A stretch of DNA of 64,000 bases from Solimonas sp040066175 (GCF_040066175.1 NZ_JBEAAM010000004.1:1-64000); one strand, 5' to 3'; positions 44,610 through 53,519 are shown, counted from the stretch's first letter. Made by a program: numbers and translations. The notes: generated from the sequence alone by a model not told the origin.

Positions 44610-45593
44610 TTGGCGAAGACGGCGTTCGTCACCGGGGCGACGGGGTTCGTCGGCCTCAATCTGGTCGAGGCTTTGCGTCAGCAAGGCTGGGACGTCATCG
44701 CGCTGCACCGCTCGAGCTCGGACCTGAGCGTTCTCGATCGCTTTCCCGGCGTCGGCCGCGTGGTCGGCGACATCACCGATGCACGATCCCTCAAGAATCT
44801 GATCCCGCGCCACGTCGATTGCGTGTTCCATGTGGCCGGCAACACGAGCCTGTGGGGGCGGGTCCAGGTCGAGCAGACCAAGGTCAACGTCCGCGGCACG
44901 CGCAACGTCGTGCGCGCCGCCCTGGAGGCGGGCGCCAAGCGCTTCGTGCACACGTCGAGCATCGTCGCCTATGGTCTGCACGGCGGGACGATCACCGAGG
45001 ACACACCGACGCGCGGCAGTGCGGTGCCGATCAATTACATCCGCAGCAAGGCGTTGTCCGAGCGTGAGGTACGCAAAGGCATCAGCAGCGGCCTGCGCGC
45101 GGTGATTCTCAACCCCGCGAACATGATCGGCCGCTACGACACTGGCAGCTGGGCGCGCATGTTCCGGCTGGTCAAGCAGGGGCGCCTGCCGGCGATGCCG
45201 CCGGGCGGTGGCAGCTTCTGCCACGTCAGCGAGGTCGCCGTGGCGATGATCGCTGCGGCCGAACGCGGCCAGGTCGGGCACAACTATCTGCTCGGCGGCG
45301 CACAGGCAAGCTATGTCGGCTTCGCCAACGCGATCGCCGATGCACTGGGACTGCGCCGCCGCTACGTCGCGCTGCATCCCGGCGTCCTCAAAGCCTACGC
45401 GCGCCTGGAGGAGTGGATCGCGCCGATGTTCGGACGCGAACCGGACATCACGCTGGACGCCGTCGCGCTGCTGGCGCAGAACTTCTACTGCCATAGCCGC
45501 AAGGCGCAGAAGGAACTCGGCTACCGCCCGCGGCCGCTCGAAGAGATGGTGCAGGACTGCCGCGACTGGATGCGTTCCGCCGGCCTGCTGTGA
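44610..45593 (+). CDS. NAD-dependent epimerase/dehydratase family protein
   Basis: Extended SDR of 327 residues, close in pattern to dihydroflavonol-4-reductase-like proteins; the substrate is unknown. The Rossmann motif is FVTGATGFVGLNLVEALRQQ, followed by VFHVAGNTSLWG, HTSSIVAYG and a Y-x-x-x-K pair in NYIRSKALSE. TTG at 44610 is preferred because GGAGGG lies 5-6 nt upstream and it gives MAKTAFVTGATG. A GTG at 44598 in frame would place the start on the ribosome site. It converges with the M48 protease gene with a 4-bp gap. Confidence 0.8.
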   Translation: MAKTAFVTGATGFVGLNLVEALRQQGWDVIALHRSSSDLSVLDRFPGVGRVVGDITDARSLKNLIPRHVDCVFHVAGNTSLWGRVQVEQTKVNVRGTRNVVRAALEAGAKRFVHTSSIVAYGLHGGTITEDTPTRGSAVPINYIRSKALSEREVRKGISSGLRAVILNPANMIGRYDTGSWARMFRLVKQGRLPAMPPGGGSFCHVSEVAVAMIAAAERGQVGHNYLLGGAQASYVGFANAIADALGLRRRYVALHPGVLKAYARLEEWIAPMFGREPDITLDAVALLAQNFYCHSRKAQKELGYRPRPLEEMVQDCRDWMRSAGLL

Positions 45594-45597
45594 CCGG

Positions 45598-47061
45598 TCA
45601 GGTGGCGCGCCCGCGCTCGCCGGGCGGGCGCCAGTTGCTCGGCAGCGAATCCCGCACTTCCTTGCGCTTGGCGAGCAGGCGTGCGCGCTGTTTGGCGTCC
45701 AGATCGGGCAGCCGCAGGCCCGCATCCAGCTGGGCCAGCGCGTTGCCGGCGTCGCCGCGCAGGAACAGATAGCTCGCCATCTGGTACGAGGCCTCCGCCA
45801 TGTTGCCGCTCTCGCGTGCGGCCTGGGCGAGCAGGCTGTAGGTCTGCAGCTGCACGCCCAGAGCCTGCTCGTGGGACAACAACACCTGACGGGCGTCTTC
45901 CGGGCGGCGCGCGGCCATCAGACCCTCCGCATACGCCAGGATCGCCGGCGCATAGCGCGGGTAGAGGCGGATCATGCGTTCCAGCGTCGCCAGCCCGCCA
46001 GCGCTATCGCCGGTCCACATCTGCAGCTGGCCGGCCAGGAGCTGCACGTTGACCTGCTTGGGATATTTCTCGACCAGGGGATCGAGCGTGTCCTTGGCGC
46101 GCGCGTACTGACCGAGCTCCGCAAGGGCGAGGGCGAGTCCGTAGCGGATCTCCGCGTCGTCCTGCCCGGCGCCGAGCTTGCCCGCAAAATGGTCCACGGC
46201 GATGCTCGGCCGTTCCGCCGACAGGACGCGGGTGCGCGCGCGCATCAGGCCGAACTCGACCGGATCGACGCGCTTGACCGCCGGCATCTCCGCTGCGCGC
46301 GCCCGTGCTTCGGCGACACGGTTGGTGTTGAGTGGATGGGTGCGCAGGATCTCGGGGATGCCGCCGCCGTAGAGACGCGACTGCTGCTCCAGCTTCTGGA
46401 AGAAGCTGGCCATGCTGTCCGGGTCGTAACCGGCCTTCGACATCGTCAGGATGCCGATGCGGTCCGCCTCCTGTTCGTGCGCGCGGGTGTAGCTGACCTG
46501 GCGCTGATAGCTCAGGGTCTGGCCCAGGGACAGTGCGCCGATGACGACGTCCGGATCGGCGGAGCCGGCGATGATCGCGGCGATCACTGCCAGCCAGGTG
46601 GCGACGTTGGCGACTTCGGTGTCCTCGGCGGTGCGCGCGATATGCCGCTGCGTGACGTGCGCCAGCTCGTGTCCCATCACGCCGGCGACCTCGCTCTCGT
46701 GGTCGGCGGCCAGCAGCAGCCCGGCGTTGAAGCCGATGAAGCCGCCCGGCAGGGCGAAGGCATTGATGCGCCGGTCGTTGACGACGAAAAACGTCAGCGG
46801 CGGTGGCGCCGTGCTGCTGGCGGCGGCCAGCTTCCAGCCCATCGTCGAGATGTAGTCGGTGATCTCCGGATCTTCGAGGATGTAGCCGCCGGCGTAGAGC
46901 TGGGCCATGACGCGCGAGCCCAGCTGCTTTTCCTGCGTCGGCGACAGGGTGTTGTCGGCCGGCTCGCCGATCTGCGGCAGATCGAGCGCGGAAGGCGGCA
47001 CCGCGAGCGCGGCGGATGCGGACAGCAGCGCGACCGCAAGGGTGCTGAGGATTCGGTGCAT
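45598..47061 (-). CDS. bepA: Periplasmic M48-family metalloprotease with TPR domain (BepA-like)
   Basis: Zn-dependent protease/chaperone acting on outer-membrane protein assembly. The 487-residue protein has an N-terminal signal peptide (MHRILSTLAVALLSASAALA), the catalytic HELAH in GVMGHELAHVTQRHIA with a downstream glutamate in AHEQEADRIGI, and the M48 family RTHPLNTNRVAEARARA. A C-terminal TPR superhelix occupies about residues 290-470. The start is ATG at 47061, since upstream frame extension overlaps psd. Domain order matches YfgC/BepA. Confidence 0.88.
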   Translation of the reverse strand: MHRILSTLAVALLSASAALAVPPSALDLPQIGEPADNTLSPTQEKQLGSRVMAQLYAGGYILEDPEITDYISTMGWKLAAASSTAPPPLTFFVVNDRRINAFALPGGFIGFNAGLLLAADHESEVAGVMGHELAHVTQRHIARTAEDTEVANVATWLAVIAAIIAGSADPDVVIGALSLGQTLSYQRQVSYTRAHEQEADRIGILTMSKAGYDPDSMASFFQKLEQQSRLYGGGIPEILRTHPLNTNRVAEARARAAEMPAVKRVDPVEFGLMRARTRVLSAERPSIAVDHFAGKLGAGQDDAEIRYGLALALAELGQYARAKDTLDPLVEKYPKQVNVQLLAGQLQMWTGDSAGGLATLERMIRLYPRYAPAILAYAEGLMAARRPEDARQVLLSHEQALGVQLQTYSLLAQAARESGNMAEASYQMASYLFLRGDAGNALAQLDAGLRLPDLDAKQRARLLAKRKEVRDSLPSNWRPPGERGRAT

Positions 47062-47123
47062 GAACGGTGGTTGGGAGCGGTCGGCGATCTGTTCTTTAGA
47101 GGCGCGCGAGCGGCAAAGGTTCG

Positions 47124-48011
47124 TCAGCCGTGTTGTCGCCAGCGTCCGATCGCCTCGCCCATGCGCACGGTCCGGCCGGGTGCGAGCGTCGGATCGAATT
47201 CCACCGCGCCGGGCGCGGCGAGCAGGATCACCGTCGAGCCCATGTTGAAGCGGCCGAGCTCCTCGCCGCGGCCGAGGATCACCGGATTCATCGGCTGGTA
47301 GTGCGCCGGTTCGCCGCGCAGGTGCGGCGGTGTGACGCGGCCGGCCCAGACCGTCTCCAGCGAACCGACGAACAGCGCGCCGACCAGGGTCAGCCCGAAT
47401 GGACCGGCGCGGGTGTCGAAGACCGCATTGAGGCGTTCGTTGCGCGCGAACAGCCTCGGCAACGCGCGTGCGGTGGCTGCATTGACACTGAACAGGCGTC
47501 CGGGCACGTAGGACCACTTCCGCAGGCGCCCTTCGAGGGGCATGTGAATGCGGTGGTAGTTGTACGGTGCGAGGTAGATCGTGCAGAAGCGGCCGTTCAT
47601 GAAAACCTGCGCGGCCTCGGCATCGCCGGCGAGCAGCTCGGTCACCGAGTATTCGTGACCCTTGGCCTGGAAGATGCGGCCGTCGCGGATGTCGCCGAAC
47701 TGGCTGATCGTGCCGTCCACCGGGCTGAGCAGCGCCTGCGGATCGGCCGCCAGCGGCCGCATTCCCGGCTTGAGCGCGCGCGTGAAGAAATGGTTGAAGC
47801 TGTCGTAGTTCTCGGGGATCGCATACTCGGCTTCGGACAGATCCACCGAGAACCCGCGCAGGAACAGGCGGATCAGGGCGTTCTTGAAGCCGGCGTGACG
47901 GATCTGCGTGATGCGGAAGACCAGCATCGACAGCCAGCGCGTCGGCAGCAGCCGTTGCAGCAGCGCGAAGGCGCGATCACGGACGGTGGCATCGGTTTGG
48001 GTGTTGGCCAT
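47124..48011 (-). CDS. psd: Phosphatidylserine decarboxylase proenzyme
   Basis: Inner-membrane enzyme making phosphatidylethanolamine. The 295-residue proenzyme has SFNHFFTRALKPGMRPLA, the aspartate/histidine region LLSPVDGTISQFGDI, YLAPYNYHRIHMPLEG and VGALFVGSLETVW. The self-cleavage site is GST in FNMGSTVILL, which generates the pyruvoyl group (E. coli has LGST). Starts 11 bp after the PCuAC gene stop, so transcription with the copper genes is likely. Confidence 0.95.
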   Translation of the reverse strand: MANTQTDATVRDRAFALLQRLLPTRWLSMLVFRITQIRHAGFKNALIRLFLRGFSVDLSEAEYAIPENYDSFNHFFTRALKPGMRPLAADPQALLSPVDGTISQFGDIRDGRIFQAKGHEYSVTELLAGDAEAAQVFMNGRFCTIYLAPYNYHRIHMPLEGRLRKWSYVPGRLFSVNAATARALPRLFARNERLNAVFDTRAGPFGLTLVGALFVGSLETVWAGRVTPPHLRGEPAHYQPMNPVILGRGEELGRFNMGSTVILLAAPGAVEFDPTLAPGRTVRMGEAIGRWRQHG

Positions 48012-48022
48012 GAGAGAACGGA

Positions 48023-48454
48023 TCAGTCCGCGGCACGCACGGTGAATTCGATGGTCGTGCGGATTTCACCGCATTCGAGTGTCAGCAGGCTGCGGTCGCC
48101 GGGCGACAGGGGTCGCTGCGGACGGAACAGCATCAGATGATAGCCGCCCGGTGCGAGCGCGGCGCGGCCGTGTGCCGGGATCTCGACCACCTGGTCGCGC
48201 AGCATCCGCGACTGGCCCTCCTCGATCAGGGTGCGATGGATTTCGATCGCGCCGAAGTCCGCACCGCTCGCGGCGTCGCAGCGCAGCGGCACGTCACCGC
48301 GGTTGACCAGTTGCACGTACCCCGCCATGACGCGTGCGCCGGGCGGCGCGGCGCGGATCCAGGCGTCCTCGCTCGTCAGCGCGGGTGCCGGGCCGCCTTC
48401 GGCCTGCGCCGTCCACGCCAGGATCGCGCCGAGCAGGAGGAAGGCGGTTCTCAT
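48023..48454 (-). CDS. Periplasmic copper chaperone PCu(A)C
   Basis: Copper(I) carrier for cytochrome oxidase CuA assembly. The 143-residue protein has a signal peptide (RTAFLLLGAILAWTAQA) and the family metal motif H-x10-M followed by H-x-M: IEIHRTLIEEGQSRM and GGYHLMLF. It overlaps the SCO1 gene by 4 bp (ATGA); SCO proteins and PCuAC cooperate in CuA loading, so the pairing is functional. Confidence 0.92.
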   Translation of the reverse strand: MRTAFLLLGAILAWTAQAEGGPAPALTSEDAWIRAAPPGARVMAGYVQLVNRGDVPLRCDAASGADFGAIEIHRTLIEEGQSRMLRDQVVEIPAHGRAALAPGGYHLMLFRPQRPLSPGDRSLLTLECGEIRTTIEFTVRAAD

Positions 48455-49161
48455 GACGGTTGCTCAAGGATGCGCGCGAGGTCGCGGACCAGGCTGTCCA
48501 CGCGCAGCGGTGGCGTGAAATACCCGGCGAGCTCGCCGCGCGGGTTGATCAGGACCAGCGCCGCCGAATGGTCCATCGTGTAGTTGTCGGCCCCATCGAC
48601 GGGCGATTCACCGGGAACCTTGACGTAGGCCACCCCCAGCGCCTGCGCCAGCGTCTTGAGCGCGGGTTCGGCGGTCGTCGCGCCTTTGAAACGCGGGCTG
48701 AAATGATGGACGTACCGGTTCAGTGTCTCCGGCGTGTCGCGCTCCGGGTCCACCGAGAACAGCACGATTTGCAGCTTCTGTGCCTTGTCGCCGAGCTGGG
48801 CCTCGACGTTCTTGAGCAGTCCCAGCGTGGTTGGACAGACATCCGGGCAGTAGGTGAAGCCGGGAAAGATCAGCGTCCAGCGACCCTCCAGCTGGCGGTT
48901 GGTGAACGGCTGGGCGTTTTCGTCGAGCAGCGCGAAGTCGGGCAGGGCGCGCGGCGCCTGCAGCAGCGTTCCCGACTCGATCGGCGCGCGGCTCGCCGGT
49001 GCACGCAGCAGAACCGCCGCGAGGAGGCCGGCGATGGCGGCCAGCGCGGCGACCAGGATCAGGACCGTCTGGCGATGGTCGGGAGTGGCAGTACTGGGAG
49101 GCACGTCGAAGCCCGTCGTCGTTGGCGCGGTGCCGGGGGGCACCGCATAATGCGCGCCCAT
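48451..49161 (-). CDS. SCO1/SenC family copper/thiol protein
   Basis: Membrane-anchored thioredoxin-fold protein for cytochrome c oxidase maturation. The 236-residue protein has one transmembrane helix (TVLILVAALAAIAGLLAAVL), the copper-binding C-x3-C in FTYCPDVCPTTLG, the VLFSVDPERDTPETL segment and the histidine ligand in YTMDHSAALVLI. The start is uncertain: ATG at 49161, or GTG at 49143 if the minus-strand -10 box at 49165-49160 is the real promoter. The open frame runs further upstream into prmB, which I reject. Confidence 0.88.
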   Translation of the reverse strand: MGAHYAVPPGTAPTTTGFDVPPSTATPDHRQTVLILVAALAAIAGLLAAVLLRAPASRAPIESGTLLQAPRALPDFALLDENAQPFTNRQLEGRWTLIFPGFTYCPDVCPTTLGLLKNVEAQLGDKAQKLQIVLFSVDPERDTPETLNRYVHHFSPRFKGATTAEPALKTLAQALGVAYVKVPGESPVDGADNYTMDHSAALVLINPRGELAGYFTPPLRVDSLVRDLARILEQPS

Positions 49162-49165
49162 TATC
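49146..49165. promoter_or_regulatory. Face-to-face -10 boxes between SCO1 and prmB
   Basis: CATAAT (49146-49151, plus) and GATAAT (49165-49160, minus) form an ATAAT/ATTAT inverted repeat around GCGCGCCC. The plus box would start prmB transcription near 49158; the minus box would start SCO1 transcription near 49153. The transcripts would overlap by a few bases. Confidence 0.4.
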
Positions 49166-49192
49166 CCACATGGCCCCGCACCGCTCCGCCGC

Positions 49193-50092
49193 ATGTCTCC
49201 GCCGAACGACACCCAGACGCTGACGACGGTGCGCGACTTCGTGCGCTGGGGCGCCAGCCGTTTCCGCGAGGCGGGCCTGCACTTCGGTCACGGCACCGAC
49301 AACGCACTGGACGAGGCGTACTTCCTCGTCCTGCAGGGACTGCACCTGCCATTCGACCTGCCGGCCACCTATCTCGAAGCGGCGCTGACCGTCGCCGAGC
49401 GCGACGCGGTGCTCAAGCTGCTGCGCGCGCGCATCGTCACGCGCAAGCCGGCGGCCTATCTGCTCGGCGAGATCCAGTTCGCCGGCTTCGACTTTCACGT
49501 GGACGAGCGCGTGCTGATTCCGCGTTCGCCGATCGGCGAGCTGATCGAGCGCGGCTACGCGCCGTGGCTGGGTGGCGATCCGGCGCGCATCCTCGATCTG
49601 TGCGCCGGCAGCGGCTGCATCGGCATCGCCAGCGCGCTGGTGTTTCCCGAGGCGCAGGTGGACCTCGCCGATCTCAGCGCCGGGGCGCTCGCGGTGTGCC
49701 GCAAGAACATCCGCCGCCATCACGTCGAGCGCCGCGTGCGTGCGCTCAAGTCGGATGTGTATGACGGCCTGGGCGATGCCCGCTACGACCTGATCGTCAC
49801 CAATCCGCCTTACGTCTCGACCGCGGAGTGGAAGGCCCTGCATCCGGAATACCGCCACGAGCCGCGCATGGCGCTGGATGCGGGCACCGACGGGATGGAC
49901 GTGGTGGCGCGCATCCTGGAGGGCGCCGCCGCGCACCTGAATCCCGGTGGCACGCTGATCTGCGAAGTCGGCGGCAGCGTCGAGGCGTTCGAGGCACGCT
50001 GGCCGCGTCTGCCGGTGACCTGGATCGAGTTCGAGCGCGGCGGCGACGGTGTGTTCCTGATCGGCCGCGAAGCACTGCTGGAGCATCTGTAG
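49193..50092 (+). CDS. prmB: Ribosomal protein L3 N5-glutamine methyltransferase PrmB
   Basis: SAM-dependent methyltransferase acting on the GGQ-like glutamine of protein L3. The 299-residue protein has a helical N-terminal domain (LHFGHGTDNALDEAYFLVLQ), the conserved RVLIPRSPIGELIE, the SAM motif ILDLCAGSGCIGIASA and the glutamine-binding NPPY in LIVTNPPYVSTAEW. The RSP variant of the substrate loop distinguishes PrmB from PrmC. Adjacency to aroC is conserved in gammaproteobacteria. Confidence 0.94.
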   Translation: MSPPNDTQTLTTVRDFVRWGASRFREAGLHFGHGTDNALDEAYFLVLQGLHLPFDLPATYLEAALTVAERDAVLKLLRARIVTRKPAAYLLGEIQFAGFDFHVDERVLIPRSPIGELIERGYAPWLGGDPARILDLCAGSGCIGIASALVFPEAQVDLADLSAGALAVCRKNIRRHHVERRVRALKSDVYDGLGDARYDLIVTNPPYVSTAEWKALHPEYRHEPRMALDAGTDGMDVVARILEGAAAHLNPGGTLICEVGGSVEAFEARWPRLPVTWIEFERGGDGVFLIGREALLEHL

Positions 50093-50128
50093 TCATGTCG
50101 GGTCACACGCGCGGGCGAGCCGGACAGA

Positions 50129-50184
50129 GCCGAATGTCCACTGGACATTCGGCCCGGCGAGCGCCCGGCCATGGATGGCCGGGC
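50129..50184. repeat. Two adjacent palindromes before aroC
   Basis: Arms GCCGAATGTCCA (50129-50140) and TGGACATTCGGC (50142-50153) are perfect 12-bp inverted repeats around one base. Ten bases later GCCCGGCCAT (50163-50172) and ATGGCCGGGC (50175-50184) form a 10-bp palindrome. CATGGATGGCC recurs at about 50214-50224. The prmB-aroC spacer (50093-50236) otherwise holds no gene. It resembles REP/BIME-type intergenic elements. Confidence 0.65.
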
Positions 50185-50236
50185 CGGGGGTTGGTGCGTG
50201 GGCGTGGTCGCGTCATGGATGGCCGTAGGGACGCCT

Positions 50237-51337
50237 ATGTCAGGTAACACACTCGGAAGACTATTCTGCGTCACCAGCTTCGGTGAGAGCCATGGCCCCG
50301 CGATCGGCTGCGTCGTCGATGGCTGTCCGCCGGGTCTGGCGCTGAGCGAGGCCGACATCCAGGGCGAGCTCGACCGGCGCAGGCCCGGCACGTCGAAATA
50401 CGTCACGCAGCGCAAGGAGGCCGATCGGGTCGAGATCCTGTCGGGCGTGTTCGAGGGCCGGACCACCGGCACGCCGATCGCCTTGCTGATCCGCAACACC
50501 GATCAGCGTTCGTACGACTACGAGAAGATCAAGCAGGTGTTCCGGCCCAATCATGCCGACTACGCCTACATCCAGAAGTACGGCATCCGCGATCATCGCG
50601 GCGGCGGGCGTTCGAGTGCACGGGAAACCGCGGTGCGGGTCGCCGCCGGTGCGATCGCCAAGAAATATCTGCACGAGCGCCTGGGCATCGTGGTGCGCGC
50701 CTGCGTCGAACAGGTCGGCCCGATCGAGATCGAGCGCAAGGACTGGGATGCGGTCAACGCCAATCCGTTCTTCTGCCCGGATCTGGCGCGCGTGCCGGAA
50801 CTGGAAGCCTTGATCGACCGGCTGCGTGCCGAGGGCGACTCGATCGGTGCGCGGCTCTATGTCGAGGCACGCAACGTGCCCCCGGGGCTCGGCGAGCCGG
50901 TCTATGACCGACTCGATGCCGACATCGCCTATGCGCTGATGTCGATCAACGCGGTCAAGGGTGTGGAGATCGGCGACGGCATGCGCGTCGCGCAGATGCG
51001 CGGCACCGAGCATCGCGACGAGATGGCGCCGGAAGGGTTCCTCGGCAATCACTCGGGCGGCATCGCCGGCGGCATTTCCACCGGCCAGACGGTGTATGCG
51101 CGCCTGGCGATCAAGCCGACGTCGAGCATCACCACGCCGGGCAAGTCGATCGACGAAAGCGGCGCGGCCGTCGAGATGCGCACGACCGGTCGGCACGACC
51201 CCTGCGTCGGGCTGCGCGCCGTGCCGATCGCCGAAGCCATGCTCGCGCTCGTCCTGATGGATCACTGGCTGCGCCAGCGCGCGCAGAATGCCGACGTCGT
51301 TCCCGCAACGCCGCGACTGCCTGCTGGAAGCGAGTAG
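50237..51337 (+). CDS. aroC: Chorismate synthase
   Basis: FMN-dependent final enzyme of the shikimate pathway, supplying chorismate to PheA and TyrA encoded upstream. The 366-residue protein has GRLFCVTSFGESHGPAIGC at the start, RRRPGTSKYVTQRKEADRVE, the family signature DHRGGGRSSARETAVRVAAG and a C-terminal TTGRHDPCVGLRAVPIAEAM. The ATG at 50237 begins the conserved MSGNTLGRLF; the longer frame would translate the upstream repeat. It is followed after 4 bp by an MFS gene. Confidence 0.97.
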   Translation: MSGNTLGRLFCVTSFGESHGPAIGCVVDGCPPGLALSEADIQGELDRRRPGTSKYVTQRKEADRVEILSGVFEGRTTGTPIALLIRNTDQRSYDYEKIKQVFRPNHADYAYIQKYGIRDHRGGGRSSARETAVRVAAGAIAKKYLHERLGIVVRACVEQVGPIEIERKDWDAVNANPFFCPDLARVPELEALIDRLRAEGDSIGARLYVEARNVPPGLGEPVYDRLDADIAYALMSINAVKGVEIGDGMRVAQMRGTEHRDEMAPEGFLGNHSGGIAGGISTGQTVYARLAIKPTSSITTPGKSIDESGAAVEMRTTGRHDPCVGLRAVPIAEAMLALVLMDHWLRQRAQNADVVPATPRLPAGSE

Positions 51338-51341
51338 GTCC

Positions 51342-52535
51342 ATGCGCCCACCCCTTGCAGGTGACGAGCGCCTGCACTGGCGGCTGGCGGGCTTCTACCT
51401 CTTTTACTACGCCACGGTCGGCGCGTTCCTGCCGTACTGGGCGCCGTACCTGCAGTCGCGCGGCTTCAACGCGGTGCAGATGGGTGTGGCCTTTGCGTTG
51501 ATGGGCGTGATGCGCTCGGTGATTCCGCTGGCCTGGGGCTGGTGGGCCGATCACAGCGGCGCACGGATGCCGCTGATCCGCATGGCGGCGGTCGCGTCGC
51601 TGCTGACGTTCCTGGCGATCCCGTTCGTCGATGGCGTCCTGCACATCGGCGCGTTGATGCTGGCGTACACGCTATTCTGGCACGCACTGCTGCCGCAGTT
51701 CGAGGTGGTCGCGCTCAATCACCTGCACGCCAGCGGCGGTGATTACAACCGCGTGCGCTTGTGGGGCTCGGTCGGTTTCGTCCTCGCGGTGATGGGCCTG
51801 GGCGCCGCGCTGGATGTCACCGGCATCATCTGGCTGCCGTGGCTGGTGGCGGTGTTCTGGCTGGGTATGGCCGGGGCGGCCTGGGCGGTGCCGGAGCCAC
51901 CGGTGCTGCATGCCCGCAACGCGGCGCGCAGCTCGCTGTGGGCGGTCCTGCGCCGGCGTCCGATGCTCGTGCTGCTCGGCGCCTGCTTCGCTTCGCAGCT
52001 CAGCTTCGCGCCGTACTACAACTTCTTCACGCTGTTCCTGGAGCGGCATGATTACAGCCGCAGCGCGGCCGGCCTGTTCTGGACGCTCGGCGTCGTCGCC
52101 GAGATCGGCCTGTTCATGATCGTGGGGCGCCTGATCACCCGGGTCGGTGCGCGCCGTCTGCTGCTGGTCGTGCTGGCCGCGACCGTACTGCGCTGGTGGC
52201 TCACTGCGGCAGCAGTCGATGTCTGGGCGCTGCTGGTGCTCGCGCAGCTGTCGCACGCAGTGACGTTCGGTGCGTATCACGCCGTGGCGGTGCACTACGT
52301 CCAGCGCATGTTCCCGGCGGATCTGCAGGGGCGGGGACAGGCGATCTACAACGCGGTGGCCTATGGCGTCGGCGGCTCGGTCGGCAGCCTGACGGCCGGA
52401 TATGTCTGGGACGGCATTTCGCCGGAGGCCGTGTTCTACGGCGCCAGCGTCGTCGCGCTGGCCGGCTGGTGGATCGCGCGCCGCTGGTTGCCCGACGATC
52501 CCGCGCCGCTAGGCGAGCGCGCGGAAACCCAGTAG
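51342..52535 (+). CDS. MFS transporter (3-phenylpropionate/HcaT-like family)
   Basis: Inner-membrane permease of 397 residues with about 12 hydrophobic segments. The start RLAGFYLFYYATVGAFLPYW and RGFNAVQMGVAFALMGVMRS match the MFS_1-like/HcaT group, as does YNRVRLWGSVGFVLAVMGLG. The substrate is unknown. It directly follows aroC, an arrangement seen in other gammaproteobacteria. The last 27 bp overlap the 3' end of the calcium-binding-repeat gene on the opposite strand. Confidence 0.85.
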   Translation: MRPPLAGDERLHWRLAGFYLFYYATVGAFLPYWAPYLQSRGFNAVQMGVAFALMGVMRSVIPLAWGWWADHSGARMPLIRMAAVASLLTFLAIPFVDGVLHIGALMLAYTLFWHALLPQFEVVALNHLHASGGDYNRVRLWGSVGFVLAVMGLGAALDVTGIIWLPWLVAVFWLGMAGAAWAVPEPPVLHARNAARSSLWAVLRRRPMLVLLGACFASQLSFAPYYNFFTLFLERHDYSRSAAGLFWTLGVVAEIGLFMIVGRLITRVGARRLLLVVLAATVLRWWLTAAAVDVWALLVLAQLSHAVTFGAYHAVAVHYVQRMFPADLQGRGQAIYNAVAYGVGGSVGSLTAGYVWDGISPEAVFYGASVVALAGWWIARRWLPDDPAPLGERAETQ

Positions 52536-53417
52536 CAGGTCGGCGGCCAGTCCCTGGCTACCGTCGCTGCGCGTGAAGCTGCCCTGCTGCGCGACACGGT
52601 CGATGGCATTCAGCGGCTGGTTCGTGTCGGCGTAGTTCAACGAGATCGCCGCGACGCCGGCGTCGGCGAGCGTGCGCAGCCGCTGGCTGCCATCGGCGTT
52701 CCAGTCGAGCAGACGCAGCCGCTGATAGATCGCGTCCGCGGCGTCGATGCGCCCGTCGCCGTTGTCGTCGTGACCACGCAGCGCCTCGAATCCGTTCGCG
52801 GCGCCGGTCTGGTCGCCGAACAGCTCGCGGCCGTCGTCGATGCGGCCGTTGCCGTTGGCGTCGAGCGCCAGGAACGCATCGCCGCCGGCGACGACGCTGG
52901 CGCGGTCGCGCCGTCCGTCGGCGTTCAGGTCGAATACGCGGCCGCCGTCCACGCCCGTGGTGGTGATGCGGCCGTCGCCGTCGAGATCGAGCGCCAGGGG
53001 ATCGGATTTCTGCACCGGCGGTTCCGGCGCCTTGCGCACGGCCAGCCGCTCATAGGTCAGATCGAGCTGAGTGACGCGCACGCCGCGATCATCGACGCTG
53101 ACGTCCGCGACGTGCAGTTCGACGCGGATGGCTTCGACGTCCACGCCCGGCGCAGCGGCGACGGATTGTGCAGGGGTGGTCGGCGGCGGCGGTGGTGCCG
53201 CATCCGTGGTGACGGCGGCGGGATCGTCCGATGCGGAAGCGTCTTCGCCGACGGTCTGCCGGATCAGCTGCCAGGCCACCGAGCGCTCGCGCTGATCCTT
53301 GAGCTGACGGTTGAGCTCGTCCGCCGAGGTTCCGACCGGTTCGCCGTCGGGCCGGGTCATCGCCTGGCCGCGGCCCGGCGGGACCAAGACGAGACTGGAT
53401 GCCGCACTGATTGCCAT
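52509..53417 (-). CDS. Calcium-binding EF-hand/RTX-tail-like repeat protein
   Basis: A 302-residue protein with no signal peptide or membrane helix visible. The N-terminal third is low complexity (alanine, proline, threonine). From about residue 140 it has Ca2+-loop-like repeats: LDLDGDGRI, FDLNADGRRD, LDANGNGRIDDGRELFGD, HDDNGDGRIDAADA and LDWNADGSQ. This block resembles the C-terminal calcium-binding module found at the end of very large RTX-type adhesins, but here it stands alone. Function unknown; no secretion genes are adjacent. The ATG at 53417 (MAISAASSLVL) has AGAGG just upstream in GGAGAACCTCT-complement context. Convergent overlap with the MFS gene. Confidence 0.7.
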   Translation of the reverse strand: MAISAASSLVLVPPGRGQAMTRPDGEPVGTSADELNRQLKDQRERSVAWQLIRQTVGEDASASDDPAAVTTDAAPPPPPTTPAQSVAAAPGVDVEAIRVELHVADVSVDDRGVRVTQLDLTYERLAVRKAPEPPVQKSDPLALDLDGDGRITTTGVDGGRVFDLNADGRRDRASVVAGGDAFLALDANGNGRIDDGRELFGDQTGAANGFEALRGHDDNGDGRIDAADAIYQRLRLLDWNADGSQRLRTLADAGVAAISLNYADTNQPLNAIDRVAQQGSFTRSDGSQGLAADLLLGFRALA

Positions 53418-53519
53418 AGAGGTTCTCCGCCGGTTCCTGCACGTCGCCACCGGCTGCCCGCGGACGGGCAGCTGTCTTAGCGGCCGCGCACCGCGGAACT
53501 TGAGCGTCCGGCACCCGGA

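Noticed and set aside
50171..50236. N-terminal extension of AroC through the palindromic repeat
   Set aside because: The translated extension encodes repeat sequence and is not part of chorismate synthase; MSGNTLGRLF at 50237 is the conserved start.
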